Shown: one piece after another, positions 19,378-27,539 of the stretch
How the letters are laid out: every line of letters starts with the position of its first letter
How positions within the stretch are numbered: the stretch's first letter is position 1
The notes under the pieces: model-generated
What the model saw: only the letters and a program-made list of their open reading frames with translations
Told to the model about the DNA's origin: nothing
Databases searched by the model: none
Program-made: the position numbers and the translations under genes
DNA from: CAYUYV01 sp050331455
Lineage (GTDB): Bacteria; Pseudomonadota; Alphaproteobacteria; JAJFIK01
Assembly (NCBI GenBank): GCA_050331455.1
Contig: JBHJGV010000043.1
Span: 19,981 to 83,980, forward strand
Direction of reading: 5' to 3'
DNA: 64,000 nucleotides

Positions 19378-19748
19378 GGAGTGTCACTCTGTCTGCCGTC
19401 GAGATCGACGTAAAAGGCCCTGGCCGCCTCCAGGATGGACCGTGTGCGGGCGTCTTCGGCATCGTCGCGAGTTTCATAGGCGGTGCCGTCCCACACGAAA
19501 CGTGGGACCGGGGGCCGACCCCCATCCCGGGGCACCCAGATCCGGTCGACCGGTGGGGTCTGCGACGCGATGTGGTCGATGGTGAGGGCCATGTGGCCGT
19601 GGGGATGGCGGCGCAGATTGGCGATGCGGGCCAAGCGGGCCTGCTGACGGGCTTCCTGATGGTCGAACCAGGCACCGATGCGCTCCCGGTTGGCCACCAG
19701 GATCACGACACCCAGAAGTGCCAGCACCCACCCGATCGTCCCCGCCAT
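19335..19748 (-). CDS. Single-pass membrane protein of unknown function
   Basis: 137 residues from ATG 19748. It opens with a hydrophobic helix (MAGTIGWVLALLGVVILVA), then a charged helical stretch rich in Arg, Gln and Ala (DHQEARQQARLARIANLRR) and a soluble C-terminal part containing FVWDGTAYETRDDAEDARTRSILEAARAFY. No known domain is evident. The stop codon lies inside the acyltransferase gene, so the two are almost certainly co-translated. A 16-bp tandem repeat array lies just upstream. Confidence 0.65.
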   Translation of the reverse strand: MAGTIGWVLALLGVVILVANRERIGAWFDHQEARQQARLARIANLRRHPHGHMALTIDHIASQTPPVDRIWVPRDGGRPPVPRFVWDGTAYETRDDAEDARTRSILEAARAFYVDLDGRQSDTPWMTKPGAPPTPRS

Positions 19749-19790
19749 GCCGTGTTCGCTCCGCCCCGGGTCCCGCGCCGCCCTGTTTGT

Positions 19791-19846
19791 GCTCGGTCCC
19801 ACGCCTGCTCGGTCCCACGCCTGCTCGGCCCCACGCCTGCTCGGCC
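19791..19846. repeat. Tandem repeat, 16 bp x 3.5
   Basis: GCTCGGTCCCACGCCT is repeated at 19791, 19807 and 19823 (third copy with one T-to-C change), with half a fourth copy from 19839. It lies in the 5' region of the membrane-protein gene starting at 19748. Confidence 0.9.
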
Positions 19847-19932
19847 AATGCGTGCCGCTTGAGGACGAAGTCTAACCGGGTCGGCCGGATACGGCCATGG
19901 CGTGAACGGCGAAGCGCCGGGCCAGCCATGCC

Positions 19933-20373
19933 TTACGGCGTGTTCCGGGACCCGTCTCGCGCAAAACCGGCGGCCGCCAGCCGCGCTTCGTAGGCGGCGA
20001 TCAGCGCATCCCGGTCCCGGCCCAGGCGGTGCAGCGTCTCCCAGGTGTAAAAGCCCGTATCGTGGCCGTCATCGAAACACAGCCGAACCGCATAGAGCCC
20101 CACGGGTTCGATCGCAGTGATGGTCACGCCGGTCTTGCCCGTGACGAGCTGGCGCTCCCCGGGGCCATGGCCCTGGACTTCGGCGCTCGGGCTTTCCACC
20201 CGCAGGAGTTCCGCCGGGATCTCGAACGCTGTTTCATTGTCGAAGGTCACGCTGAGGACGCGGCGCCCGCGGCTGTAGCGCAAGGCGACGGGCCAGGGCG
20301 CGGCGGATGCCGCCCTATCCGGTGCCGCGGGGGACTTTGCGGGGGACTCCGCTGGGGACTGGGAGGCGGACAT
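19933..20373 (-). CDS. DUF971 domain protein
   Basis: 146 residues. After a low-complexity Ser/Pro/Ala start, the DUF971 fold (the N-terminal domain of gamma-butyrobetaine hydroxylase) is clear: ELLRVESPSAEVQGHG, a central VTITAIEPVGLYAVRLCFDDGHDTG and the FYTWETLHRLG motif. Stand-alone bacterial DUF971 proteins are small metal- or cluster-associated proteins of uncertain role. Its ATG overlaps the TGA of the upstream gene (TGATG), so translation is coupled. Confidence 0.85.
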   Translation of the reverse strand: MSASQSPAESPAKSPAAPDRAASAAPWPVALRYSRGRRVLSVTFDNETAFEIPAELLRVESPSAEVQGHGPGERQLVTGKTGVTITAIEPVGLYAVRLCFDDGHDTGFYTWETLHRLGRDRDALIAAYEARLAAAGFARDGSRNTP

Positions 20374-20597
20374 CACGGCATCCGGTCCCGTTCTTCGTCC
20401 GTCAGCGGACGGGCCTCGTCGGGCAGCATGATGGGGATGCCTTCGCGGATCGGAAAGGCGAGCCCGGCGCCCCGGCTGATCAGTTCCTGGGCCTTGCTGT
20501 CATAAATCAGAACGCCCCTCGTGACGGGGCAGACGAGAATTTCGAGAAGTTTGGGGTCCACTTCCCGGTGGGGGGTCGTCTCGTCGGTTTCGGCCAT
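20373..20597 (-). CDS. Trm112-like (UPF0434) protein
   Basis: 74 residues. The core DPKLLEILVCPVTRGVLIYD and the GLAFPIREGIPIMLPDEAR strand pair are typical of the bacterial UPF0434/Trm112 family, small zinc-ribbon-like proteins that in eukaryotes activate methyltransferases. Only one of the usual cysteines (VCP) is present, so zinc binding is doubtful here. It lies between the LON-domain and DUF971 genes. Confidence 0.85.
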   Translation of the reverse strand: MAETDETTPHREVDPKLLEILVCPVTRGVLIYDSKAQELISRGAGLAFPIREGIPIMLPDEARPLTDEERDRMP

Positions 20598-20679
20598 GGC
20601 TTGCTCTCGCATCAAGGTCTTCGGTCCGGTGGCACGGCCTTTCAGGCCGCATTCACCGGATGACGGGCAGATCATCGGG

Positions 20680-21345
20680 TCATTGGACGGGCATGTCTTC
20701 GTCCGTGTCGCCTTTTGCCGTCGCGATTTTCAGAAGGGCCACCAGGGCTTCGGCCCGGCCTTTGACCGTGGGCGCCTCCAGCAGCGCCTGTTTCTCGCCG
20801 GCTTCGAAGGGACAGATCATGGACAGGGAGTTGATCAGGGTTTCAAGGGGCGCCTGGGCGATGGAGTCCCAATCCGCCTGGAGGTCGAAGGTCTCCAGAT
20901 ACGCTTTTAGATTGCCGACCAATTCGTCCCGGTCGATGACGGGCTCGTCGGAGCTGGCATCCAAGTCACGGGCGAAGGCGTCGTAGTCTACCGCCATCTG
21001 GCGATAGGGCGTCACCGTCTCCAGCTCGTTTTCGATCCGGAACCGGCAGACGCCCGTGAGCGTGATCATGTAGCGCCCGTCGGGCACTTCGTTGAAGCCC
21101 GTGAGCCGGCCGACACAGCCCAAATCATAAACCTCCGGACGGGAGGCCCGGTCGTCCGGCTGGCGGGGCTGAACCATCCCGATGAGCCGGTGATGGGCCA
21201 GGGCGTCGTCGACCATGGACAGGTAACGCGGCTCGAAAATGTTGAGCGGCAGCCGGCCGCGGGGCAAAAGCAGCGCGCCGCTCAAGGGAAAGACGGGAAT
21301 TGTCCGCGCCAGGTCGTCGATAGTGTCATAGGGGTGGAGATCCAT
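20680..21345 (-). CDS. LON substrate-binding domain protein
   Basis: About 221 residues comprising only the N-terminal domain of Lon proteases: TIPVFPLSGALLLPRGRLPLNIFEPRYLSMVDDAL, a central GCVGRLTGFNEVPDGRYMITLTGVCRFRI and a helical C-terminus. The ATPase and Ser-Lys protease parts are absent, as is normal for this stand-alone family. It lies about 110 bases after the thioredoxin gene, an arrangement common in alphaproteobacteria. The open frame extends upstream of ATG 21345 and the ribosome-binding site is weak, so the start is uncertain. Confidence 0.85.
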   Translation of the reverse strand: MDLHPYDTIDDLARTIPVFPLSGALLLPRGRLPLNIFEPRYLSMVDDALAHHRLIGMVQPRQPDDRASRPEVYDLGCVGRLTGFNEVPDGRYMITLTGVCRFRIENELETVTPYRQMAVDYDAFARDLDASSDEPVIDRDELVGNLKAYLETFDLQADWDSIAQAPLETLINSLSMICPFEAGEKQALLEAPTVKGRAEALVALLKIATAKGDTDEDMPVQ

Positions 21346-21453
21346 GGGGCGCTCGCTGTCCTCAAAGGCCTCGGCGTCGGAGGCGGACCCGGAACCGCCG
21401 GGCCGTCGGTGGTGCGCCGCCCGCGCAGGCAAGGGCGGCGCCGGGACACGGGA

Positions 21454-22377
21454 TCACGAGAACAGGATCGAGGACAGGCGCCGGCGGCCACTGACCGTCA
21501 GGGGGTCCGTGGGCCCGAAGGCCTCGAACAGGGTCAAAAGCTGCTTGCGGGCGGCTTCCTCATTCCAGCTCCGATCGCGGCGGATGATCTCCAGTAGGTG
21601 ATCGACTGCACCGGCCTGATCGTTCTGGGTGTTGAGGGCGAGGGCAAGATCAAACCGTGCCGCGTGATCATTCGCGTCAGCCTCGATCTTGGCCTTCAGG
21701 GCGGCGACTTCAGAACTGTCCGCCTTTGGGCCCTGGGCAAGCTGGAGCTTGGCGCGGGCCGACACCACGGCCGGATCGTTCGCCGCCTCTGGCGGGACCA
21801 CGGCGAGGGTCTTTTCCGCCTGTTCCAGATCGCCATGGGCCACATAGCACTGGACGAGGCCGCCAAGCGCCCGGGCATTGGCTTTGTCCTCGCCCAGCAC
21901 TTCGGCATACAGCTGGGCCGCATTGCCGAGATCGTTCTGGGAGAGGGCTTGTTCCGCCATGTCCAGCACCTGATCGACGGGGGACGGGCCGATCCCGCCG
22001 GCGAGGCGCTCCACGAAGCTGCGCACCTGGCTTTCGGGCAGTGCGCCCATGAACCCATCCACCGGCTGTCCGCCCTTGAAGGCGATCACGGCCGGGATCG
22101 ACTGGATGCGCATCTGCTGGGCGATGAGCTGGTTTTCGTCGATATTCACTTTGACGAGGCGCACCTTACCGCCCGCGGCCTTCACCACCTTTTCCAGGAT
22201 CGGCGTGAGCTGCTTGCACGGGCCGCACCAGGGCGCCCAGAAATCCACGATGACCGGGGTCTGGAGCGAGGCCTCAATGACATCGGCCACGAACGTGTCC
22301 GCGGTCGAATCCTTGACCAAATCGCCGGTGCCGGCGCCGGGCGTGGCAGCGGGGGTCTGACCCAAGGTGAATGTCAT
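21454..22377 (-). CDS. Thioredoxin-TPR chaperone (CnoX/YbbN-like)
   Basis: 307 residues. The thioredoxin domain (about 20-130) carries VDFWAPWCGPCKQLTPILE with both active-site cysteines intact, unlike E. coli YbbN, which lacks the full pair. After a linker, residues 140-305 form tetratricopeptide-like helical repeats (QALSQNDLGNAAQLYAEVL and QCYVAHGDLEQAEKTLAVV are typical). Proteins of this shape are redox chaperones that hand substrates to GroEL or DnaK. ATG 22377 follows AAAAGGAATATGCC. It leads a minus-strand run with the LON, Trm112 and DUF971 genes. Confidence 0.9.
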   Translation of the reverse strand: MTFTLGQTPAATPGAGTGDLVKDSTADTFVADVIEASLQTPVIVDFWAPWCGPCKQLTPILEKVVKAAGGKVRLVKVNIDENQLIAQQMRIQSIPAVIAFKGGQPVDGFMGALPESQVRSFVERLAGGIGPSPVDQVLDMAEQALSQNDLGNAAQLYAEVLGEDKANARALGGLVQCYVAHGDLEQAEKTLAVVPPEAANDPAVVSARAKLQLAQGPKADSSEVAALKAKIEADANDHAARFDLALALNTQNDQAGAVDHLLEIIRRDRSWNEEAARKQLLTLFEAFGPTDPLTVSGRRRLSSILFS

Positions 22378-22547
22378 GGCATATTCCTTTTCGTCGCATT
22401 CTGGCGGGGGCCAAGGGGCTCCCGGGCGATCTGGCCGGCTCGGGCTGGCGGCGCGGATCCGTGAATTCAGCGTCTCCCTCACATAGTCGGGAACGCGGCC
22501 GACGCCAAGCGACAGGCCGCAAGCTAAAAAGAACGGGGTCGCTGCGT

Positions 22548-23102
22548 TCAGATCTCCCCGCCGGACAGGGCCGTGAAATCCTGGATCACCGGGGCGTGGC
22601 CGCAGGCCCGGGCGAAGCGCATGAGATCGGCCGGTGCAATGGCGGTGGTGGCGGTGTTCTGGAGCGGGTGGAAATGCACCGGATCGCACGCCATCAGGGC
22701 CGCGTCGAACAGGATATGGGCCAAGCGCCCCGGCGCCGCATTGATGAGCGCGAAGGCGGTGACCGAGCCCGGCGTGACCCCGAGCACGTCCTCCATCAGG
22801 TCCGGCGCGGCGAAACTGAGCCGCCCCGTGCCGAGCCCCTTGTGCAGATGCTTGAGCGGAATGTCCGTGTCGTCCTTGGCGCAAAGGAGCACGAGGGTGC
22901 CCTTCTTGTCCTTCAGGAACAGGTTCTTGGAGTGCCCGCCCGGCCATTGGCGCTTCATCTGCGCGCCCTGGCCCACGGTGAAGATGGGCTCGTGGTCATA
23001 GGTCCACGTGGTGATGCCCAGGGCCTCGAGCCGGGCGAGCAGATCGGCGCGGGTGGCAAAGGTCCGGGCGGGCGGCAGGGGATCGGCGACGGCGTCGGTC
23101 AT
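22548..23102 (-). CDS. ProXp-ala: prolyl-tRNA trans-editing protein (YbaK/PrdX family)
   Basis: 184 residues, the full length of free-standing INS-like deacylases. Conserved elements are FTVGQGAQMKRQWPGGHSKNLFLKDKKG (the invariant Lys of the editing site lies in SKNLFLKDKK), VLLCAKDDTDIPLKHLHK, GVTPGSVTAFALIN and the HFHPLQNTATTAI strand. The family hydrolyses Ala mischarged on tRNA-Pro. The prolyl-tRNA synthetase at 60733-62292 is the type without an INS editing domain, which makes this protein its expected partner. It stands alone, just before tRNA-Gly. Confidence 0.88.
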   Translation of the reverse strand: MTDAVADPLPPARTFATRADLLARLEALGITTWTYDHEPIFTVGQGAQMKRQWPGGHSKNLFLKDKKGTLVLLCAKDDTDIPLKHLHKGLGTGRLSFAAPDLMEDVLGVTPGSVTAFALINAAPGRLAHILFDAALMACDPVHFHPLQNTATTAIAPADLMRFARACGHAPVIQDFTALSGGEI

Positions 23103-23244
23103 GGCGGGGGGTCAGTCTGCGTGGTTTTCCAGGCCCGTTTCTCGCCCGGCCCGATTGGCCGCGTCAAACCCCTTGCATTCTCCCCGCCCTTCGGCAATAA
23201 CCGCGGTCTGACACGGCGGTGCCACACACCGCCTACCCCAGGAT

Positions 23245-23319
23245 GCGGGCGTAGCTCAGGGGTAGAGCACAACCTTGCCAAGGTTGGGGTCGTGAGTTCG
23301 AATCTCATCGCCCGCTCCA
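23245..23319 (+). tRNA. tRNA-Gly (anticodon GCC)
   Basis: A complete cloverleaf can be drawn. The acceptor stem GCGGGCG (23245-23251) pairs with CGCCCGC (23309-23315). There is a D-arm GCTC...GAGC, an anticodon stem CAACC/GGTTG around TTGCCAA (anticodon GCC), and a T-arm GTGAG-TTCGAAT-CTCAT. The discriminator is T23316 and CCA is encoded (23317-23319). The 3' end is duplicated at 30325, marking the gene as an integration site. Confidence 0.97.
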
Positions 23320-23328
23320 GATTTTTCA
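23306..23328 (+). repeat. Direct repeat, left attachment-like site (in tRNA-Gly)
   Basis: CATCGCCCGCTCCAGATTTT plus TCA, 23 bases, covers the last T-stem bases, the acceptor 3' strand, the CCA and nine bases beyond the tRNA. An identical 23-mer is at 30325-30347. This is the classic footprint of site-specific integration into a tRNA 3' end. Confidence 0.85.
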
Positions 23329-23854
23329 ATGGGTTAGCATTTGTAGGCCGCAACCTTTTCGATGCCACTGGTACCTCCCAGCGCGCTATCGCGTTTCCAT
23401 TTTGCGATTGACGGCGTTTTAGTCTCACCATTCTAAATTGATTGATCCGATGGCCCGCAACCTTGAGCAGGTTGTGGGCTTTCCGTGTTCTGCCGACTCG
23501 TTGAACAGTCACGCCTGGTGTGACGGATTAACCCCGATTTTCCGGTTACCCCCCGCTCGTTTGAGCCCAGACCACGCCCTGCCCGGCGCAAAAATCTGAC
23601 ACTATTACCCACAGTGTTATCCGCAGGGGATTGGCGTAATGAATGACTGGCAATGTCCTGGCATCATTTTTCGTAGGGGGGGCCAAAATTCCAAAAGATT
23701 TCGACGCCTCACAGCTTGACCTCCGGCTATTGCAGCCATGACCTCGATGAAATCTTAAAGGAAATACTTTACGTTTTCGAAGACCTCTCTGCCTTTGAGG
23801 TGATCTAATTTTGCAATTAGTTCAGGCAGAGAGGGCTTGTCATCTCTGGGATAA
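23329..23854. other. Island left end without a recognised gene
   Basis: About 525 bases between the tRNA and the EF-hand gene. No integrase fragment or other gene was recognised in six frames. It holds a nested hairpin at 23784-23834 and a short ACACT...AGTGT inverted repeat near 23610-23630. Confidence 0.5.
23784..23834 (-). terminator. Nested hairpin after the EF-hand gene
   Basis: The outer stem CCTCTCTGCCT (23784-23794) pairs perfectly with AGGCAGAGAGG (23824-23834). Inside it CTAATT (23805-23810) pairs with AATTAG (23815-23820) around TTGC. It starts 20 bases past the stop of the gene at 23855-24376. No U-run follows on the minus strand, so it may act as an RNA-end protecting structure or a weak terminator. 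Confidence 0.5.
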
Positions 23855-24376
23855 TCAGCGCTTTCTACGAAAGCTCCCGATCACTCCGTTGACTTCAGCG
23901 ATTGTCACGGCTTCGTCTTTATTTGTATCGAGATAATCGAATAGTTGCATGGCGCGAGCGGTGTACTCGTCGGGGTCGACCGCCCCATTCTTATTCGTAT
24001 CGGCCCGCTTAAACCGCCGGTTCGGGATCATGCCGGGCCGGGCAAATTCGTCCCGTTCCAACCGTGCGTCTGCATTGATGTCCATAACGTCAAATAAGGC
24101 GCCCGCACTGATTGCGAACTCATTTTCGTTGAGCGCCCCATCCATGTCGCCGTCCGACCAAATAAACACGGCCTCCAGCTTTTCGTCCGGCGTCATGGCT
24201 GTCCATTCTTCCTTATTCGGCGGACGGCCTTCTTGAAACCAAGCGGGTCCGGCAATCGCCGCCTCATCGGTTTGTGCCCGACTAACCTGGGCGCCGGTCA
24301 TCGTTCCAAAGCCGATCAGAACGATTCCCAGCAAAAATGAAGACTTTTTGAGTAAAAATCTCGATTGCATTGCCAT
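23855..24376 (-). CDS. Exported four-EF-hand calcium-binding protein
   Basis: 173 residues. The signal peptide (KKSSFLLGIVLIGFGTMTGAQ) is followed by four EF-hand loops: WSDGDMDGALNENEF, MDINADARLERDEF, ADTNKNGAVDPDEY and LDTNKDEAVTIAEV. All keep Asp at position 1 and an acidic residue at position 12; the third is the most canonical. The protein should bind calcium in the periplasm or outside the cell. AAGGA lies about 9 bases before ATG 24376. It follows the gene at 24415 by 38 bases and is probably in the same transcript, with the two-component system upstream. Confidence 0.85.
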   Translation of the reverse strand: MAMQSRFLLKKSSFLLGIVLIGFGTMTGAQVSRAQTDEAAIAGPAWFQEGRPPNKEEWTAMTPDEKLEAVFIWSDGDMDGALNENEFAISAGALFDVMDINADARLERDEFARPGMIPNRRFKRADTNKNGAVDPDEYTARAMQLFDYLDTNKDEAVTIAEVNGVIGSFRRKR

Positions 24377-24414
24377 GTCGATATTCCTTTGTCCGAGACT
24401 TGTTTGACGCTGGT

Positions 24415-25038
24415 TCACTGGTTCGGCGCAGGGCTGGTGATTGTCGATTGCTGACCGCCGGGGCCGGTTACGGTTCCGGTCACGCCGCCTTGCGCGTTCA
24501 TCATCCACTGGCTGCCGATGGTAACCGGTTGGCCGGCTGGCCCGACGCAGGTGGTCTGGCCGGCGCGGCCGCCGCCCGTACGAGCCACGGCCCGGACGCA
24601 ATCATAGCTGTACCCAAGCGCCGTCGTGCCGGAGGTCCGTGATTGTACCGACCCGTCGGCCGTGGCGACCCGTTCGTTTTGGATCGTCCCACCGAAAGCC
24701 GTACGGCCTTCTCGGCGCACCTGATTGGTGTTGCCGTCGACGCGCCGTTCACTCCTCATCGACCCGCCAAACATGCCCTGTGCCTGGGCAGCCGTATTGG
24801 CACCCACCCGGCGCCACTGCACAGCGTTCCCTAGCGGGCCCTGGAAGCCGGCCGCGCCTTGGGTTTGCGGCACAGTCGGCACCACCCATTGACGGCCTTG
24901 AGGACCGGTAAGCGTTTGACTGGTCTCGGCGAGGGCAGAGTCCACCAAAACGGCTGCCATTGCCGCGATGAGACCGGTCAAAGCGTAAGCCGTCGGGCGG
25001 CAAGCCCTGCGACCCAACTGATAAAGATCGAATTTCAT
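24415..25038 (-). CDS. Exported Gly/Gln/Thr-rich protein of unknown function
   Basis: 207 residues. A signal peptide or anchor (AYALTGLIAAMAAVLVDSALAE) precedes a mature part of low complexity, rich in Gly, Gln, Thr and Arg (for example GANTAAQAQGMFGGSMRSER and GTIQNERVATADGSVQSRT). Two cysteines (YDCVRA and TTCVGP) could form a disulfide. Short motifs of the form G-x-x-x-(R/Q)-N-E-R recur, suggesting beta-strand repeats. I do not recognise a family. ATG 25038 has AAGGAG 10 bases upstream. Three GATA decamers lie in the leader at 25107-25136. Confidence 0.7.
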   Translation of the reverse strand: MKFDLYQLGRRACRPTAYALTGLIAAMAAVLVDSALAETSQTLTGPQGRQWVVPTVPQTQGAAGFQGPLGNAVQWRRVGANTAAQAQGMFGGSMRSERRVDGNTNQVRREGRTAFGGTIQNERVATADGSVQSRTSGTTALGYSYDCVRAVARTGGGRAGQTTCVGPAGQPVTIGSQWMMNAQGGVTGTVTGPGGQQSTITSPAPNQ

Positions 25039-25106
25039 GGCTGTGAGCTCCTTGCGGTTACAATGTGATCGCATCCTGCATGGCGCGCCCGCCGGTTCCC
25101 ACGAAC

Positions 25107-25136
25107 GGTCTGTATCTACCTTTATCGGATTGTATC
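25107..25136 (-). promoter_or_regulatory. Three 10-bp direct repeats, candidate OmpR-type operator
   Basis: On the minus strand the sequence reads GATACAATCC, GATAAAGGTA, GATACAGACC: three consecutive decamers each beginning GATA. OmpR/PhoB-family regulators bind tandem repeats spaced about one helical turn, so this fits the regulator encoded at 26563-27342. It lies about 70-100 bases before the start of the gene at 24415-25038. The binding claim is inference. Confidence 0.5.
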
Positions 25137-25149
25137 GAGGCGGGTGGCC

Positions 25150-26553
25150 CTAGCTCGGCAGCGTAAGGCGCGCGATGAGCCCGCCCCCCGGCCGGTCGAT
25201 CAAGTCGATGCGGCCGCCATGACCGCGAATGATTGTGTAGCTGAGGGCCAGGCCCAGCCCGGCATGGGGACGATGGTCCAAGTCAGCACCAGCCTGGGAG
25301 CTAACTTGGTTCGGATGCCGGCCGGTCGCGGTGCTGGGTCGGGAAAACGGCTCAAACAAGAGAGGGCGCATCGTGGGGTCGATTCCCGGTCCTCGGTCTT
25401 TCACATCAATGGTCACCTGGTCAGCGCCGTGCTGGAGCACCACTTCCGCGCTTCCCGCGTACTCGACCGCATTCTGCACCAAATTTGACACGGCCCTGCG
25501 CATGGCATCGGGGCGAATGGCAACCACCAAACGATCAGGACCGATTAAGCTAACTGGCTCACCAGCCTCTAACGCATCATCGCAAATATCCTGCACAAGC
25601 GCGGTCAGATCGGTCGGTGTCTTCGGCTCGTGCCAATCATCCTCACGCGCGAAATCCAGGTGGCGATCGATGATGCGAACCAGAAAGTCCAAATCTCGGG
25701 CCGACTTTTGCCGCATGTCTTTGTCGGGGATGTATTCGAGCCGCATGCGGAGCCTGGTGAGCAGGGTGCGCATGTCATGCGCGATACCGGCGAGCAAACG
25801 GGTCCTTTGTTCGACAAGATCCACGATGCGTCGCTGCATTTGGTTGAAAGCGGCTGCGACTTGTCGGATTTCTGCGACGCCTTCTTCTGGTAAGGGCGGG
25901 GCGGCGATGTTCTCGCCAAGGCGGTCGGCAGCAGCGGCGATTGTCGACAAGGGTGCCGCGACGCGCCGAATAACGACGAGTAACGCCGCTAGGAAAACGA
26001 GTAAAAAACCGCCGATGCCAACGATGGTCCATAACGCGGCTAAGCGACCAAGCACAGAATCGGAGATGACAAGCGTCATATATTGTCCGTCGCGCAGGCG
26101 GCTGGTCACCACGACTTCCTGGACATAAAATGCGAAGCCCTTGCGACGGCGTAGCCAGAGACGAGTGTCTGCATCGAGCGCTTCGGCTTCATCGCGCAAG
26201 TAATCGCGAACCACCGATAAAATCAGCTTCCCTTCCGATAGAGAACCGGGTTCCGGCCTGGCCGGGTCGGCGGCGACACTCACCTGCAGGCCCGCCCCAT
26301 TGATGGCGCGCATAAGTATCTGGCGGTCTTCACCGCTCACCCGGTTCATTCCCTGAACCACGGCGGCGATCTGGTCGGGGACGGGATATCGCGCCTCGAG
26401 CCCCTGTTGCGCCCGGTCCTGCGCGTACCGCCACACCAGTGTCGCGCCACTGATATACACGACCAGGGCGATCATCAGCCCGATACCCAGGATGCTCCAC
26501 AACACGTTGAGACGTCGCGAAACGCGGCGCCATCGGGCGGAGCGCTTGGTCAT
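25150..26553 (-). CDS. Sensor histidine kinase (EnvZ-like topology)
   Basis: 467 residues. Membrane helices at about 17-40 and 170-195 enclose a periplasmic sensor domain of about 130 residues. A HAMP-like linker starting RRVAAPLSTIAAAADRL leads to the dimerisation helix AGIAHDMRTLLTRLRMRLEY with phospho-acceptor His259. The usual Pro after HDxRT is Leu here. The ATPase domain has NLVQNAVEYA (N box), VKDRGPGID (G1) and GLGLALS (G2). It should phosphorylate the response regulator encoded 9 bases upstream. The periplasmic sensor domain resembles nothing I can name. Confidence 0.9.
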   Translation of the reverse strand: MTKRSARWRRVSRRLNVLWSILGIGLMIALVVYISGATLVWRYAQDRAQQGLEARYPVPDQIAAVVQGMNRVSGEDRQILMRAINGAGLQVSVAADPARPEPGSLSEGKLILSVVRDYLRDEAEALDADTRLWLRRRKGFAFYVQEVVVTSRLRDGQYMTLVISDSVLGRLAALWTIVGIGGFLLVFLAALLVVIRRVAAPLSTIAAAADRLGENIAAPPLPEEGVAEIRQVAAAFNQMQRRIVDLVEQRTRLLAGIAHDMRTLLTRLRMRLEYIPDKDMRQKSARDLDFLVRIIDRHLDFAREDDWHEPKTPTDLTALVQDICDDALEAGEPVSLIGPDRLVVAIRPDAMRRAVSNLVQNAVEYAGSAEVVLQHGADQVTIDVKDRGPGIDPTMRPLLFEPFSRPSTATGRHPNQVSSQAGADLDHRPHAGLGLALSYTIIRGHGGRIDLIDRPGGGLIARLTLPS

Positions 26554-26562
26554 GTCAGGCCG

Positions 26563-27342
26563 TCACTCTGCGGTGACCGTTTCTGTGAAGAGAAACCCAC
26601 CGGCACGAACGGTCTTGATCAATTGCGGTTGTTTAGGGTCGTCTTCTATCTTACGGCGCAAACGGCTGATGCGTAGATCAAGGCTGCGGTCCTCTGGGTC
26701 CGGCGCCCGCCCGTGGAGGAGGTCGAAAATCTCCAGTCGGCTCAAAACCCGCTGGGGACGTTCAACCAAGATGAGCAGGACATCGAACTCGGCGTCCGAT
26801 AAGGGCACCAGCGCTCCGTCGGCGGCCCGCAATTCTCGCTTTGCCACGTGCAAGCGCCAGCCAAGGAAGGATAAGACCGCCGGTCTGGCCGCCTGGCTTG
26901 TGCCTAGTGTGCTGGGCCGGCATTGTTCGGGTGCCCGGCTGCGCCGCAGGATTGCGCGGATACGCGACACCAATTCTCTCGGTTCGAACGGTTTGCAGAC
27001 ATAGTCATCGGCGCCCAGGTCAATCCCGTCAATGCGGTCCTGCACGGTGGACCGTGCCGTCAGCATAATGATGGGACAATCAGTTCTCAGCCGCCATTCT
27101 CGGCATAGGGAGAGGCCGTCATCATCGCCCAGCGTTAAGTCGAGTAGGATCAGGTCGGGGTCGGCGTGATCGAGGGCACTGCGCGCTTCGCCGGCCGTCG
27201 AAATTGGTAGGACCTGAAAACCCTGGCCCTGAAGGTAGTTGCCAATGATCACCCGCAATTCCTCATCGTCGTCAACCAGCATGATTCGTGCAGCGCTATA
27301 GCTGGGCGCTATAGATGGTGTTTCGTGTCTATCTTGGAACAT
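26563..27342 (-). CDS. OmpR-family response regulator
   Basis: About 259 residues. The receiver domain has the acidic pocket VDDDEE, phospho-acceptor Asp68 in LILLDLTLGD, the Thr of IIMLTAR and the Lys of VCKPFEPREL. The C-terminal winged helix includes PLSDAEFDVLLILVERP, RSLDLRISRLRRKIEDDP and the terminal LIKTVRAGGFLF hairpin. It is a DNA-binding partner of the adjacent kinase. ATG 27342 was chosen; a GTG at 27384 keeps the frame open but neither has a strong ribosome-binding site. A probable target is the decamer array at 25107-25136. Confidence 0.92.
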   Translation of the reverse strand: MFQDRHETPSIAPSYSAARIMLVDDDEELRVIIGNYLQGQGFQVLPISTAGEARSALDHADPDLILLDLTLGDDDGLSLCREWRLRTDCPIIMLTARSTVQDRIDGIDLGADDYVCKPFEPRELVSRIRAILRRSRAPEQCRPSTLGTSQAARPAVLSFLGWRLHVAKRELRAADGALVPLSDAEFDVLLILVERPQRVLSRLEIFDLLHGRAPDPEDRSLDLRISRLRRKIEDDPKQPQLIKTVRAGGFLFTETVTAE

Positions 27343-27539
27343 CGTCTCAGTGTGCCCGTCTCTTTTTTGGAGACCAAGTAACACTTTGTATCAAACCGTT
27401 GGTCACGATCGGCCGCCGGCGCCATTTACTGACCCAGCATCCCCCAGATGGAATGGCGTCTTGCAGTGAGACTGGCAGAGCGCGCGCCGTTTTCCAAGTC
27501 TGCTGCGCGTGGCGACCACGACCCGGGGTTGGTTTTGGA

